Origin: Enhydrobacter aerosaccus
Lineage (GTDB): Bacteria; Pseudomonadota; Alphaproteobacteria; Reyranellales; Reyranellaceae
Direction of reading: 5' to 3'
NCBI RefSeq assembly: GCF_900167455.1
Contig: NZ_FUWJ01000002.1
Location: forward strand, 113,584 to 177,583
Length of the DNA stretch: 64,000 nt
Part shown: positions 27,830 to 36,173 of the stretch, one piece after another
Layout: the number at the start of each line of letters is the position of its first letter
How positions within the stretch are numbered: position 1 is the stretch's first letter
Translations under genes and position numbers: made by a program
The notes under the pieces: model-generated
What the model saw: only the letters and a program-made list of their open reading frames with translations
The model's database searches: none
What the model was told of the DNA's origin: nothing

Positions 27830-27837
27830 ATGGTTGA
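27822..27837. promoter_or_regulatory. Perfect 16-bp palindrome over the ArsR start codon, operator 1
   Basis: TCAACCATATGGTTGA is its own reverse complement and contains the start codon of the ArsR gene. A regulator bound here would block both initiation complexes and polymerase. A related copy lies exactly 40 bp upstream. Autoregulation by the adjacent ArsR protein is the natural reading; it is inference. Confidence 0.72.
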
Positions 27838-27861
27838 ATATAAGTGGTGCGGCGGAAACGT

Positions 27862-27877
27862 TCAACCACTTAGTTGA
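27862..27877. promoter_or_regulatory. Imperfect palindrome, operator 2 of the ArsR operon
   Basis: TCAACCACTTAGTTGA shares the TCAACCA start and GTTGA end with operator 1. Centres are 40 bp apart, close to four helical turns, which favours cooperative binding on one DNA face. It lies upstream of the ArsR gene and about 120 bp before the second four-cysteine protein gene, so it might influence both directions. Confidence 0.6.
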
Positions 27878-27999
27878 ATGACGACACCACAACCTGCACC
27901 AAATGGCCTCCGAAATGCCCAATTACAGCGGAAACCAGCCTGCCGATTCAGCGTTTCCCCGGCACGACAACGCGAACCGGGGTTCGCAAGGAGGAGTCC

Positions 28000-28443
28000 A
28001 TGTCCCGTCAGACGATGATGGCGCTTGCGCTGGGAACGGTCGCGCTCGCGGTGCTGCCGCTCGCCCAGGCGGCCGCAGAGTCGGGGCCTTCGAATATTGA
28101 TCGGATCTGCGCCGCCCACGGTCTCGCACCGCAGACGGCCGACTTCGATGTCTGCGTCAATCGCGTGGCCTCGGCTCTCGACCATGGCCAGCCAGGCCAA
28201 GCGGACCGTGAAGCCGCGTTGGTACGCAGCGCCAAGGAGACGTGCAGCGCCTATGGCGTTCCGAGTTCCAGCCTGAGTTATCGCGGCTGCGTCAGGAACG
28301 AAATCGAGCGGCACAGCGCCCAGCCGGCGCGCTATCAGCCGAGTGCCGGCTCGGCGACGAAGGTCGATTCTTACGGGTTCCGTTACGACAGCGAGGGCAA
28401 CCTCTTCGACCCGGACGGCTATCCGATCCGGCCCGTGCCGTAA
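28000..28443 (+). CDS. Small secreted four-cysteine repeat protein, copy 2
   Basis: 147 residues from the ATG at 28000, which has AAGGAGGAG directly upstream. Signal peptide about 1-26 (ending AQAAAES). Cysteines are at 37, 52, 82 and 97: the same C-x14-C, 45-residue-period pattern as copy 1, with matching DHGQP/EWGEP and SAKETC/DAKESC blocks. The C-terminal 45 residues are extra and polar, with SYGFRYDSEGNLFDPDGYPI. Family not recognised; probably periplasmic and disulfide-bonded. A hairpin terminator follows directly. Confidence 0.82.
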   Translation: MSRQTMMALALGTVALAVLPLAQAAAESGPSNIDRICAAHGLAPQTADFDVCVNRVASALDHGQPGQADREAALVRSAKETCSAYGVPSSSLSYRGCVRNEIERHSAQPARYQPSAGSATKVDSYGFRYDSEGNLFDPDGYPIRPVP

Positions 28444-28455
28444 CTCTATCGCAAT

Positions 28456-28500
28456 CCACGAAGAGCCGGCCGGCGCTTGCCGCGCCGGCTCTTTTCGTGG
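28456..28500 (+). terminator. Intrinsic terminator after four-cysteine protein copy 2
   Basis: AAGAGCCGGC (28461-28470) pairs with GCCGGCTCTT (28484-28493), followed by two more Ts. The outer CCACG/CGTGG (28456-28460, 28496-28500) can extend the stem past a 2-nt bulge. It lies 13 bp beyond the stop codon and just before the hydrolase ribosome-binding site. Confidence 0.8.
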
Positions 28501-28512
28501 GAGGAGTCGGGT

Positions 28513-29649
28513 ATGGATCCCCTGCCCGCTTCCGTTCTGCCCAACGGTATTCGCAGCCGCGTGCTGCCGGACATCAACGGCCTCGACATTCACATCCTCG
28601 AAGCCGGCTACGAAAGGCCGGGCCGTCCCGCGGTGATGCTGCTGCACGGCTTTCCTGAACTTGCCTACAGCTGGCGCAAGGTGCTGCCGGCGCTGGCCGA
28701 CGCGGGCTATCACGCCATCGCGCCCGATCAGCGCGGCTATGGCCGGACGACCGGCTGGAGCGCGGACTACGATGCCGATCTTTCGAGCTTCCGCTTCCTC
28801 ACCCTGTTGCGCGACACGATCGGCGTGCTCTTTGCTCTCGGCCATCGCAGCGCCGAAGCCGTGGTGGGCCATGATTTCGGTGCGGCCGTCGCCTCGTTTC
28901 TGGCGCTGGTGCGACCCGACATCTTCAGGCGCATGGTGCTGATGAGCGCGCCTTTCGGCGGCGTGCCGGCGGTCCCGTTCGATACGGCGGACAAGCCGGC
29001 TGCAGCGAAAGCCCCGGATATCCATGCCGCCCTCGCCGCCTTGCCGCGGCCGCGCAAGCATTACCAGTGGTACCAGTCGACGCGCGAGGCCAACGAGAAC
29101 CAGTGGCACGCCAAGCAAGGCATCCACGACTTCCTGCGCGCCTATTACCACTACAAGAGCGCCGACTGGAAAGGGAACAAGCCCTTCGAACTCAAAGGCT
29201 GGACCGCCGAGGAACTGGCCAAGATGCCGACCTACTACGTCATGGATCTGGCCGAAGGCATGGCGGAGACCGTGGCCAAGGAAATGCCGACGCCGGCGGA
29301 GATCGCGGCCAATCGCTGGCTGCCCGATCACGAACTGCGCGTCTATAGCGAGGAGTTCACCCGCACGACCTTCCAGGGCGGGCTCAATTGGTATCGCGTG
29401 CGCACCTCCGGCCTGATCGGCCGCGAGTACGAAGCCTTCACCGGCCGCACGATCGACGTGCCGTCGACCTTCATCTCCGGCGCCAGCGATTGGGGCAACT
29501 ACCAGTCACCCGGCGCGCTGGAGCGCATGCAGAAGAGTGCCTGCACCAACATGAAGGAAATCCACCTGGTCGAGGGCGCGGGACACTGGGTCCAGCAGGA
29601 ACAGCCGGACGCCGTGAACCGTCTCCTGCTCGCCTTCCTCAGGAGCTGA
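28513..29649 (+). CDS. Epoxide-hydrolase-like alpha/beta hydrolase
   Basis: 378 residues. HGFPELAYSWRKVLPALADAGYHAIAPDQRGYGRT (residues about 43-77, read in parts) is the epoxide-hydrolase/haloalkane-dehalogenase opening. The nucleophile position is VVGHDFGAAVA, an aspartate rather than serine, near residue 120, which fits epoxide hydrolases. The histidine is in GAGHWVQQEQP near residue 360. ATG 28513 has GGGAGGAG upstream; a TTG 36 bp earlier lies inside the terminator hairpin. Substrate unknown. Confidence 0.9.
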   Translation: MDPLPASVLPNGIRSRVLPDINGLDIHILEAGYERPGRPAVMLLHGFPELAYSWRKVLPALADAGYHAIAPDQRGYGRTTGWSADYDADLSSFRFLTLLRDTIGVLFALGHRSAEAVVGHDFGAAVASFLALVRPDIFRRMVLMSAPFGGVPAVPFDTADKPAAAKAPDIHAALAALPRPRKHYQWYQSTREANENQWHAKQGIHDFLRAYYHYKSADWKGNKPFELKGWTAEELAKMPTYYVMDLAEGMAETVAKEMPTPAEIAANRWLPDHELRVYSEEFTRTTFQGGLNWYRVRTSGLIGREYEAFTGRTIDVPSTFISGASDWGNYQSPGALERMQKSACTNMKEIHLVEGAGHWVQQEQPDAVNRLLLAFLRS

Positions 29650-29791
29650 CCGCGGCCGGCGCTGGCCGGCCGGGACCAGCTTTGCTAGCGTCACCGTATT
29701 GCCTGCGTAAACGTTGGAGAGACACAAGCCGAACATCCGGCCATCCGGCACATAAGCCGGAGGTCAACCCTATGATCTGGGAGGATCAGCC

Positions 29792-31108
29792 ATGGACGCC
29801 GCGCTCGAAGCTTCGACGATGCGTAAAGTGTACCTGCGCCTGCTGCCTTTTGCGATGCTGGCCTATGTCCTGGCGTATATCGACCGCATCAATGTGAGCT
29901 TTGCCGCGCTCACGATGCGTGACGATCTGCATATGTCCGCCGGCGATTTCGGGTTTGCCGTGGGCACCTTCTACTGGGCCTATTTCCTGTTCGAGGTGCC
30001 GAGCAACGTCATCATGGAGAAGGTGGGCGCCCGCATCTGGATCGCCCGCATCATGGTGACGTGGGGCATCTTCGCCTGCGCCACCGCGTGGGTCACCGGC
30101 ACGACCAGCTTCGGCGTCATCCGCTTCCTGCTCGGCATGGCGGAAGCGGGGTTCTTCCCCGGCCTCATCCTCTATTTCACCTACTGGTTCCCGGCCCGCC
30201 ATCATGCCCGGATCGTCTCTGCCTTTCTGATCGGGCTGCCGATTGCGGTCGCTGCCGGCGCGCCGATCTCGACCGGCCTGATGAGCCTGCACGGGCTGTT
30301 CGGCCTCAAGGGCTGGCAGATCATGTATCTCGCCGAGGGCATCCCCACGATCCTGATCGGCATCGCCACCTACTTCGCCCTCACCAACAAGCCCGCGCAG
30401 GCAAAGTTCCTGACGGCGCAGGAACGCGACTGGCTGGTGGCGAAGATCGAGAGCGAGCGCAAGGCCAAGGAGGCCGTCCGGGTCTATTCCATGATCGAGT
30501 CGATGTGGAACCCCAGAGTGCTGCTGCTGGCCCTCAACTACTTCGGCATCGTCACGGCGAGCCTCGGCATCCTCATCTTCATCCCGCAGATCATCAAGTC
30601 GCTGGGCACGATGAGCAACATGACCGTCGGCTGGCTGACCATGATCCCCTATATCTGCGGCGCCATCGCGCTCGTCACCTGGGGCCGCGTCTCCGACAAG
30701 ATGAACGAGCGGCGCTGGAACCTGCTGCTCGCCTGCCTGCTCTCGACCGGAGGACTCGTCCTGGCGGGCCTCACCATGGGCACATGGTGGGCGATGGTCG
30801 GCATCTGCCTCGCCACCATGGGCTTCTATGGCTCGAAGGGTCCCTTCTTCGCCATGCCACCGATGTTCCTGAGCGGCACCGCGTTGGCCGCCGGCATCGC
30901 CTGGATCAACTCCATCGGCAATCTCGGCGGCTTCTTCGGACCGTGGTGGGTCGGCCTCATGAAGGATGCGACCGGCAGCTATTCCGGCGGCCTGTACGGC
31001 CTCGCTCTGCTCACACTGGTCTCGTCGCTGGTCTGCGCCTTCTGCCTGCACATCCCCGACGTGGTCTCTCAGGCGACGCGGCAACCGAAGCTGGTTCCCG
31101 CGCAGTAG
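29792..31108 (+). CDS. MFS transporter, anion:cation symporter (phthalate/tartrate-permease-like)
   Basis: A 438-residue twelve-helix carrier. YVLAYIDRINVSFAALTM near residues 24-41 is the ACS-family hallmark, followed by GTFYWAYFLFEVPSNVIMEKVGARIW and the loop RFLLGMAEAGFFPGLILYFTYWFP. Members import organic anions such as phthalate, tartrate, glucarate or hydroxyphenylacetate with protons. The start has GGGAGGA nine bases upstream. Convergent with the 3-hydroxyisobutyrate-dehydrogenase-like gene. Confidence 0.92.
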   Translation: MDAALEASTMRKVYLRLLPFAMLAYVLAYIDRINVSFAALTMRDDLHMSAGDFGFAVGTFYWAYFLFEVPSNVIMEKVGARIWIARIMVTWGIFACATAWVTGTTSFGVIRFLLGMAEAGFFPGLILYFTYWFPARHHARIVSAFLIGLPIAVAAGAPISTGLMSLHGLFGLKGWQIMYLAEGIPTILIGIATYFALTNKPAQAKFLTAQERDWLVAKIESERKAKEAVRVYSMIESMWNPRVLLLALNYFGIVTASLGILIFIPQIIKSLGTMSNMTVGWLTMIPYICGAIALVTWGRVSDKMNERRWNLLLACLLSTGGLVLAGLTMGTWWAMVGICLATMGFYGSKGPFFAMPPMFLSGTALAAGIAWINSIGNLGGFFGPWWVGLMKDATGSYSGGLYGLALLTLVSSLVCAFCLHIPDVVSQATRQPKLVPAQ

Positions 31109-31136
31109 GACAGTCCGTCGGCTGGACAGCGCGCCG

Positions 31137-32072
31137 TCAGTTGTTGCTGTCGGCGCGCAGGATGGCCCGCAGATCGTCGGGATCGACGGCGATCGATACG
31201 CCGGCCCGCTCCTGCTGCAGCAGCATCGCCGAGCGCGAATCGCGAGTCTGCCAGCCGCGGCCCAGCGCCTCGGTCATCTCCTCGAGCGTGAGATTGGACA
31301 ACCGCATCGGCACACCGACCTCGCGCCCGAGTTGGGTGGCGAGTGACACGTCCTTGTGCGCAAGCTTGAGGGCGAAGCGCGCCGGGTCGTAATTGTTCGC
31401 CAGGAAGTGCTCGGCGAGCGAATCGAAGGTGCGCCGGCGGCCGTTGGCACCCTGCCGCACGGCCTTCCACAGCAGCAACGGATCGACGCCCGCCTTCACG
31501 CCCATGGTGAAGGTTTCCGCCAGCGCGGTGTTGACGATATAGCCGGACAGATTGTGTACCAGCTTGGCCACGCTCGCTGCGCCGATCGCGCCCATGTAGA
31601 AGATCTGATCGCCCATGGCATCGAGCACCGGCCGATGGCGATTGAAACTTTCCTCGTCGCCGCTGACCCACAGCGCCATCTTGCCGGAAGCCGCGCCGCC
31701 CGGCCCGCCACTGACCGGACTGTCGAGCAGATGGGCGCCCTTGGCCGCAAAGGCGCCATGCAGACGGCGGATCAGCGTCGGCGAATTGGTCGAGAGGTCG
31801 AACAGCACCTGCCCGGGCGACATGCCCTCGATCAAGCCGTTGCGCCCCGTCGCCACGGCCTCGAATTCAGGCGGACCGGGCAACGACGTGAACACGAGCT
31901 CGCTCGCGCTGGCCACGGCCTTCGGCGATTCAGCCCATTCGGCGCCGGCCGCCATCAGCTTTTCGGCGGCTTCGCGCCGCGCGTCGTGCACGACCAGCGT
32001 ATAGCCGGCCTTCTGCAGATTCGCCGTCATGCCCGACCCCATGAGGCCGAGGCCGATGAATCCAACCTTCAT
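31137..32072 (-). CDS. NAD(P)-dependent 3-hydroxyisobutyrate-dehydrogenase-family oxidoreductase
   Basis: 311 residues. The nucleotide-binding MKVGFIGLGLMGSGMTANL is at the N-terminus, the substrate motif DSPVSGGPGGAASGKM near residues 115-130 and the catalytic lysine region LVHNLSGYIVN near 168-178 (usual GxxGxGxxxKxxNN form is altered here: GAIGAASVAKLVHN). Start at 32072 is preceded by AAGGAGGAAACG; longer frames overlap the hydrolase gene. It acts on a 3-hydroxy acid such as tartronate or hydroxyisobutyrate. Third gene of a minus-strand run with a Bug binding protein and a hydrolase. Confidence 0.9.
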   Translation of the reverse strand: MKVGFIGLGLMGSGMTANLQKAGYTLVVHDARREAAEKLMAAGAEWAESPKAVASASELVFTSLPGPPEFEAVATGRNGLIEGMSPGQVLFDLSTNSPTLIRRLHGAFAAKGAHLLDSPVSGGPGGAASGKMALWVSGDEESFNRHRPVLDAMGDQIFYMGAIGAASVAKLVHNLSGYIVNTALAETFTMGVKAGVDPLLLWKAVRQGANGRRRTFDSLAEHFLANNYDPARFALKLAHKDVSLATQLGREVGVPMRLSNLTLEEMTEALGRGWQTRDSRSAMLLQQERAGVSIAVDPDDLRAILRADSNN

Positions 32073-32083
32073 CGTTTCCTCCT

Positions 32084-32878
32084 TTATTGCTTCAGAAGCC
32101 TGTCGAAGAAAGCCTTGGTGCGCGCCTCCGCATCGGCGGCGGCAACGGGATCGTAAGCCAGACGGTGATACTGGCCGTCCGGCGTCGGGAAGTAACGGTC
32201 GCGTACGTTGGCATCGAAGCTGTGGAAGGCGTGCGGATAGTAGATCATCTCCACAAGCTCCGGATGGGTGAAACCGCCTTGCTGCAGACGACGGCAGTTC
32301 TGGGCCGGCGTCCAATCGTCCTGCTCCCCGATCAGCACCAGGAGCGGGACGGACACGTCGTAGTCGAGCGCGGCCCAGCAGAGCGGATAGTAGGCCACCG
32401 CTGCGCGAAGACCATGGTTGGCAAGCCCGAAGCCCTTCTGGACCGCGCGCATCGTCGTCCATCCGCCGTGACTATGGCCGATGAGCCCGATCCGGTTCCG
32501 CTCGACGAACGGCTGAGCCTGCAGGAAGTCGATCGCGCCGGCGACGTCGGCGACCCGCATGTTGCCGTTGACGAGGCGGCCGCGCCCGCAAACGGAGGTG
32601 ACGCCGCGCGGGCCGAAACTGTCGGGCGCGAGCACGACATACCCCCAGCCCGCCAGCCGCTTGCCCCACTCGTCGGTGTGCCGATTCACGCCGGCGCAGC
32701 TATGCGCCAGGACGATCGCCGGGAACGGACCGGGGCCGCTCGGCCAGTACAGCCAGCCCGAAATCTCCGGCCCGGCGTCGACGCGGCCGACAGCGAGGCT
32801 GGGGAAGTGGACGGACTCCGCCCCCGCGGGCCGCACCGCCAGCAGCAGGACCAGGAAGGCGAGGACCGATCGCAGCAT
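32084..32878 (-). CDS. Exported dienelactone-hydrolase-family protein
   Basis: 264 residues. A signal peptide (about 1-20, LAFLVLLLAVRPAGA) precedes an alpha/beta hydrolase fold with FPAIVLAHSCAG, the nucleophile elbow GLIGHSHGGW near residue 136, the acid in LVLIGEQDDWTP and the histidine in YYPHAFHSFD near 222. True dienelactone hydrolase uses cysteine; this has serine. It lies 9 bp after the Bug gene and 11 bp before the dehydrogenase gene, an operon order Bug, hydrolase, dehydrogenase. Probably periplasmic; substrate unknown. Confidence 0.85.
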   Translation of the reverse strand: MLRSVLAFLVLLLAVRPAGAESVHFPSLAVGRVDAGPEISGWLYWPSGPGPFPAIVLAHSCAGVNRHTDEWGKRLAGWGYVVLAPDSFGPRGVTSVCGRGRLVNGNMRVADVAGAIDFLQAQPFVERNRIGLIGHSHGGWTTMRAVQKGFGLANHGLRAAVAYYPLCWAALDYDVSVPLLVLIGEQDDWTPAQNCRRLQQGGFTHPELVEMIYYPHAFHSFDANVRDRYFPTPDGQYHRLAYDPVAAADAEARTKAFFDRLLKQ

Positions 32879-32887
32879 CGTTGTGCG

Positions 32888-33859
32888 TCACTCCGGCTCG
32901 ATGCCGGCCTCCTTGGCGATCTCGCGCCACATCGCCAGTTCGACCGTGATGCGCCTGGCAAACACGTCGGGCGCTTCGCCCCCCGGCTCGCTGGCGAGAT
33001 CGTGGATCCTGGCGAGTGTCTCGGGTTCGGCCAACACGGCCGCGACATCCGCATGGATGCGCTGTGTCAGCTCCGGCGGCAGGTGTCCCGGGCCGAACAG
33101 CGAGAACCACGCCGATGCCTGATCGACACCCGACACGCCGGCCTCGGCCATGGTCGGAACCTCCGGTAGCATCGACAAGCGCTTGTCGGCGGTGACGGCC
33201 AGGATGCGGATGGTTCCGGCGCGGTGATGCGACAGTGCCGTCAAGGGACTGGTGAAGCCGACGGGGATGTGGCCGCCCGCCAGTTCCTGCAGCATCGGCG
33301 CCGCGCCCTTGTAGGCCACGTTCTCGATCTTGAGGCCGCTCTTCAGCCGGAACAGCTCGCCGACCATGCGCGTCGTGTTCTCGGTGCTGCCGAACTGGAA
33401 CTTGCCCGGCTCCGCACGCGCCGCCGCCAGGAACTTGTCGATCGTGTCGAAGCCCGCCTTGACCGAACCGACCAACGACAGCGCGCCCATCACCAGCGGC
33501 GTGATCGGCGTGAAGTCGCGCTCCGTGTCATAGGGGAGATGCCGGCTGGTATAGGGATTGATGGTGTGGGCGCTGGTCATCACCATCAGCGTGTAGCCAT
33601 CGGCCGGTGCGCGAGCGACCACCTCGCTGCCGACGATGCCGCTCGCGCCGCCCTTGTTGTCGATGATCACCGTCTGCTTCCAGCGTTCGGCCACACGGGG
33701 CATGACGAGGCGGGCGACAATGTCGGTGCCGCCGCCGGCGGGATAGGGAACGACCACGCGCACCGGCTTGGCCGGATAGTCCTCTGCCGCCGCATATCGC
33801 GGAGCGAGGCCGAGCCCCATCGCGGCGGCGACAAAACGCCTCCGGTTCAACCGTGCCAC
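32888..33859 (-). CDS. Bug-family substrate-binding protein, second copy
   Basis: 323 residues starting from a GTG at 33859, which has GGGAGGAAGA immediately upstream. Arginines and a hydrophobic stretch (NRRRFVAAAMGLGLAP) form a Tat-like signal. The mature part opens YPAKPVRVVVPYPAGGGTDIVARL and continues VIIDNKGGASGIVGSEVVARAPADGYTL, typical of Bug proteins. First gene of an operon with the exported hydrolase and dehydrogenase. No TctAB membrane genes follow. The frame continues more than 2 kb upstream as a shadow of the amidohydrolase and is not coding. Confidence 0.9.
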   Translation of the reverse strand: MARLNRRRFVAAAMGLGLAPRYAAAEDYPAKPVRVVVPYPAGGGTDIVARLVMPRVAERWKQTVIIDNKGGASGIVGSEVVARAPADGYTLMVMTSAHTINPYTSRHLPYDTERDFTPITPLVMGALSLVGSVKAGFDTIDKFLAAARAEPGKFQFGSTENTTRMVGELFRLKSGLKIENVAYKGAAPMLQELAGGHIPVGFTSPLTALSHHRAGTIRILAVTADKRLSMLPEVPTMAEAGVSGVDQASAWFSLFGPGHLPPELTQRIHADVAAVLAEPETLARIHDLASEPGGEAPDVFARRITVELAMWREIAKEAGIEPE

Positions 33860-33919
33860 GTCTTCCTCCCGTGATATTTTCTGAGTGAGACAGTAGGATT
33901 CCTGGCGGAGGAAGCCAAC

Positions 33920-35602
33920 ATGTTCGATCTCGTCATCAAGGATGCGCAGATCTTCGACGGCTCCGGCAGCGCACCGGTGCAAAGTGATCTCGGCGTCACG
34001 GACGGCAAGATCGCAGCCATCGGTGCCAAGTTGGGCCCGGCCAGGGAGACAGTGAAAGCCGACGGCCTCGCCCTCGCGCCCGGCATCATCGACGGCCACA
34101 CTCATTACGACGCGCAGATCACCTGGGACCCGTTCGTCGATCCCTCGCCTGCGCTGGGCGTCACGACGGCGGTGCTGGGCAATTGCGGTTTCACCATAGC
34201 GCCGTGCAAGCCCACCGACCGCGATCTGACGATGCGCCATCTCACCCATGTCGAAGGCATGTCGCTCGATGCGCTGCGTGCCGGCATTCACTGGGGCTTC
34301 GAAAGCTTTCCGCAGTATCTCGACATGTTGGAGGCGCAAGGCGTCGGACCGAACGTCGCCTGCTTTGCCGGCCACTCGGCCATTCGCACCTTCGTCATGG
34401 GCGAGGAAGCGACGGAGCGCGCGGCAACGGACGACGAGATCGCCAGCATGGCGACCCTGGTGCACGAGGCGATGAAGGCCGGCGCCGTGGGTTTCGCCAC
34501 CTCGACCTCGGAGGCGCATAACGGCGAGGGCGGCACGCCGATGCCGTCGCGCCTCGCCGACGACAAGGAACTGCGCACCCTCGTGAAGGCGATGGCGGCG
34601 CATGGCGGCGTCTACATGCTCACCAAGGGCACCAAGACGTCGATCCCCTATCTGGAGGAGATCGCGGTCGAGGCCAAGCGGCCGGTCGTGATCGCCGCCC
34701 TCTTCCACTCCAACACCAACCCGACCGCCGCCTTCACCTGGCTGAACCAAGTCAACGAGGCGCGAGCCCGCGGGCATCAGCTCGTGGCGCAGACCTCCTG
34801 CTGTCCGCTCAGCATGGATTTCACCTTCAAGAGCCCGTACCTGTTCGAAAGCATGGAATCGTGGAAGCCGGCCATGGCGGCACACGACGGCGAGGCGCTG
34901 AAGAAGGTCTATCGCGATCCGGCCTGGCGCGCGGCGGTGAGGAAGGAACTGGCCGAGCGCCGCGGCCGACTGGTCTTCAATGGCGAATGGGACAAGCTGT
35001 TCGTGGTCGAGGTGATCAAGGCGGAGAACCGGCCGCTCGAAGGCATCACGCTCGCGGAGCTGGCGAAGAAGGTCGGCAAGGAGCCGCTCGACTGCATTCT
35101 CGACTTCGCCCTGTCGGAAGATCTCGACACGATGTTCGTGGCGCAGCTTCTGCACAACGACGACAAGGCCGTGGGCAGGATCCTGGCCGATCCGAACACG
35201 CACATCTCCCTGTCGGACGCGGGCGCCCACCTGACCTTCTTCTGCGACGCCGGCTTCGGCCTGCATCTGATGGGGCACTGGAGCCGCGAGCTCGGCGTGC
35301 TCGACCTGCCGCAGGCCGTCCATCGCCTGACCGGCCAGCCGGCCAAACTGTTCGGCCTCCGGAATCGCGGCCTGCTGCGCGAGGGCTATGCCGCCGACCT
35401 GATGCTGTTCGACCCCAAGACCGTCGCGCGCGGCCCGAAGCGACGCGCGCACGATCTGCCGGCCGGGGCGGCACGCCTGACGACGACCGCGGTGGGACTG
35501 CATGGCGTCTGGATCAACGGCGCCCATGTCGCGGACGAAAAAGGTTTCTGCGCCGATCCGGCAAGCCGGCCGGGCCAGGTGCTGAGATCGTTCGCGCCCT
35601 GA
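33920..35602 (+). CDS. D-aminoacylase-like amidohydrolase
   Basis: A 560-residue amidohydrolase. The N-terminal small domain (VIKDAQIFDGSGSAPV) leads to the metal motif PGIIDGHTHYDAQITWDP near residues 54-71; later landmarks are VACFAGHSAIR near 150, HSNTNP, and SDAGAHLTFFCDAGF near 434, with a C-terminal LFDPKTVARGPKRRAHDLPAG loop. Family members hydrolyse N-acyl-D-amino acids or related amides with one or two zinc ions. Divergent from the Bug gene across 60 bp. The D-amino-acid theme may connect it with the PLP enzyme at 2 kb, but that is speculation. Confidence 0.9.
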   Translation: MFDLVIKDAQIFDGSGSAPVQSDLGVTDGKIAAIGAKLGPARETVKADGLALAPGIIDGHTHYDAQITWDPFVDPSPALGVTTAVLGNCGFTIAPCKPTDRDLTMRHLTHVEGMSLDALRAGIHWGFESFPQYLDMLEAQGVGPNVACFAGHSAIRTFVMGEEATERAATDDEIASMATLVHEAMKAGAVGFATSTSEAHNGEGGTPMPSRLADDKELRTLVKAMAAHGGVYMLTKGTKTSIPYLEEIAVEAKRPVVIAALFHSNTNPTAAFTWLNQVNEARARGHQLVAQTSCCPLSMDFTFKSPYLFESMESWKPAMAAHDGEALKKVYRDPAWRAAVRKELAERRGRLVFNGEWDKLFVVEVIKAENRPLEGITLAELAKKVGKEPLDCILDFALSEDLDTMFVAQLLHNDDKAVGRILADPNTHISLSDAGAHLTFFCDAGFGLHLMGHWSRELGVLDLPQAVHRLTGQPAKLFGLRNRGLLREGYAADLMLFDPKTVARGPKRRAHDLPAGAARLTTTAVGLHGVWINGAHVADEKGFCADPASRPGQVLRSFAP

Positions 35603-35796
35603 TCCCGCTCCCGTTAAAGAAACGGAAAAATAACGGTTACGATCAGGTAACCCGGCACCGTCGTGCCGGGCCGGGCGAGACGCCCACAAGTTCCCGACTT
35701 TCCCGCGCTGCTGGGAAGGCTCGGATGCCAATGACGCAAGGCTTTCCGGCGACTTTCCCAGCGCCGTACCACCCTCCCTCGATGCACGGAAAATTT

Positions 35797-35872
35797 CTCG
35801 CGAGGAATCGCATAAAACACTGCTGCCACACAATTTGAGGCAATTCCTCGCGAGGCTCGCGACCGTCGCGAG
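35797..35872. repeat. Nested TCGCGAG palindromes and inverted repeat
   Basis: CTCGCGAGGAATCG (35797-35810) is repeated in inverted form as CAATTCCTCGCGAG (35841-35854), 13 of 14 matching, across 30 bp. Each arm includes the self-complementary CTCGCGAG. A third element, CTCGCGA-CCG-TCGCGAG (35856-35872), follows at once. The spacing suggests protein-binding sites or a folded RNA; nothing identifies the binder. Confidence 0.65.
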
Positions 35873-36111
35873 GGCGAGACCGCAACGCGATGCAGGGTGA
35901 ACGGCGTCATTCATGCGGGCCATGATAGGTCCGCTGCATCCCGGCCCCTATTATGGCCGCCTATCAAGAGGTCGGGATGACGACGGAAGTCTCTGCCGAC
36001 TGCGCCGCCGGCTGTGAACGGCAATCGGCATTTTTGTCGTCACGCCAAATGCAGCCGCCCGAAGGTGGCGTAGCCGACGGGGCCGTCTTGGCTGCTCCGT
36101 TCAATGTGGGC

Positions 36112-36133
36112 GCCGAAGGAAGGGTCCTTCGGC
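36112..36133. terminator. Hairpin downstream of the ClC gene
   Basis: Perfect 9-bp stem GCCGAAGGA / TCCTTCGGC with an AGGG loop, about 40 bp past the ClC stop codon. No T-run on either side, so termination would depend on other factors or the hairpin may protect the 3' end. Confidence 0.5.
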
Positions 36134-36173
36134 CGTGCTCAGGAAGACCGCGCCGCAGCCAAGTCCGGAACGG

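Larger units (their letters stand above)
35603..36173. other. 571-bp gene-free stretch with several hairpins
   Basis: No reading frame here has a ribosome-binding site plus a recognisable product. It holds a GC hairpin after the amidohydrolase (CCCGGCAC/GTGCCGGG, 35651-35670), an AT-richer patch (35791-35845) between two CTCGCGAG palindromes, a third TCGCGAG hairpin, and a hairpin downstream of the ClC gene. Both neighbouring genes end here, so terminators are expected. Confidence 0.6.

Noticed and set aside
33860..35923. The 688-codon upstream extension of the second Bug gene
   Set aside because: It is antisense to the D-aminoacylase-like gene; the real start is the GTG at 33859 with a good ribosome-binding site and signal peptide.
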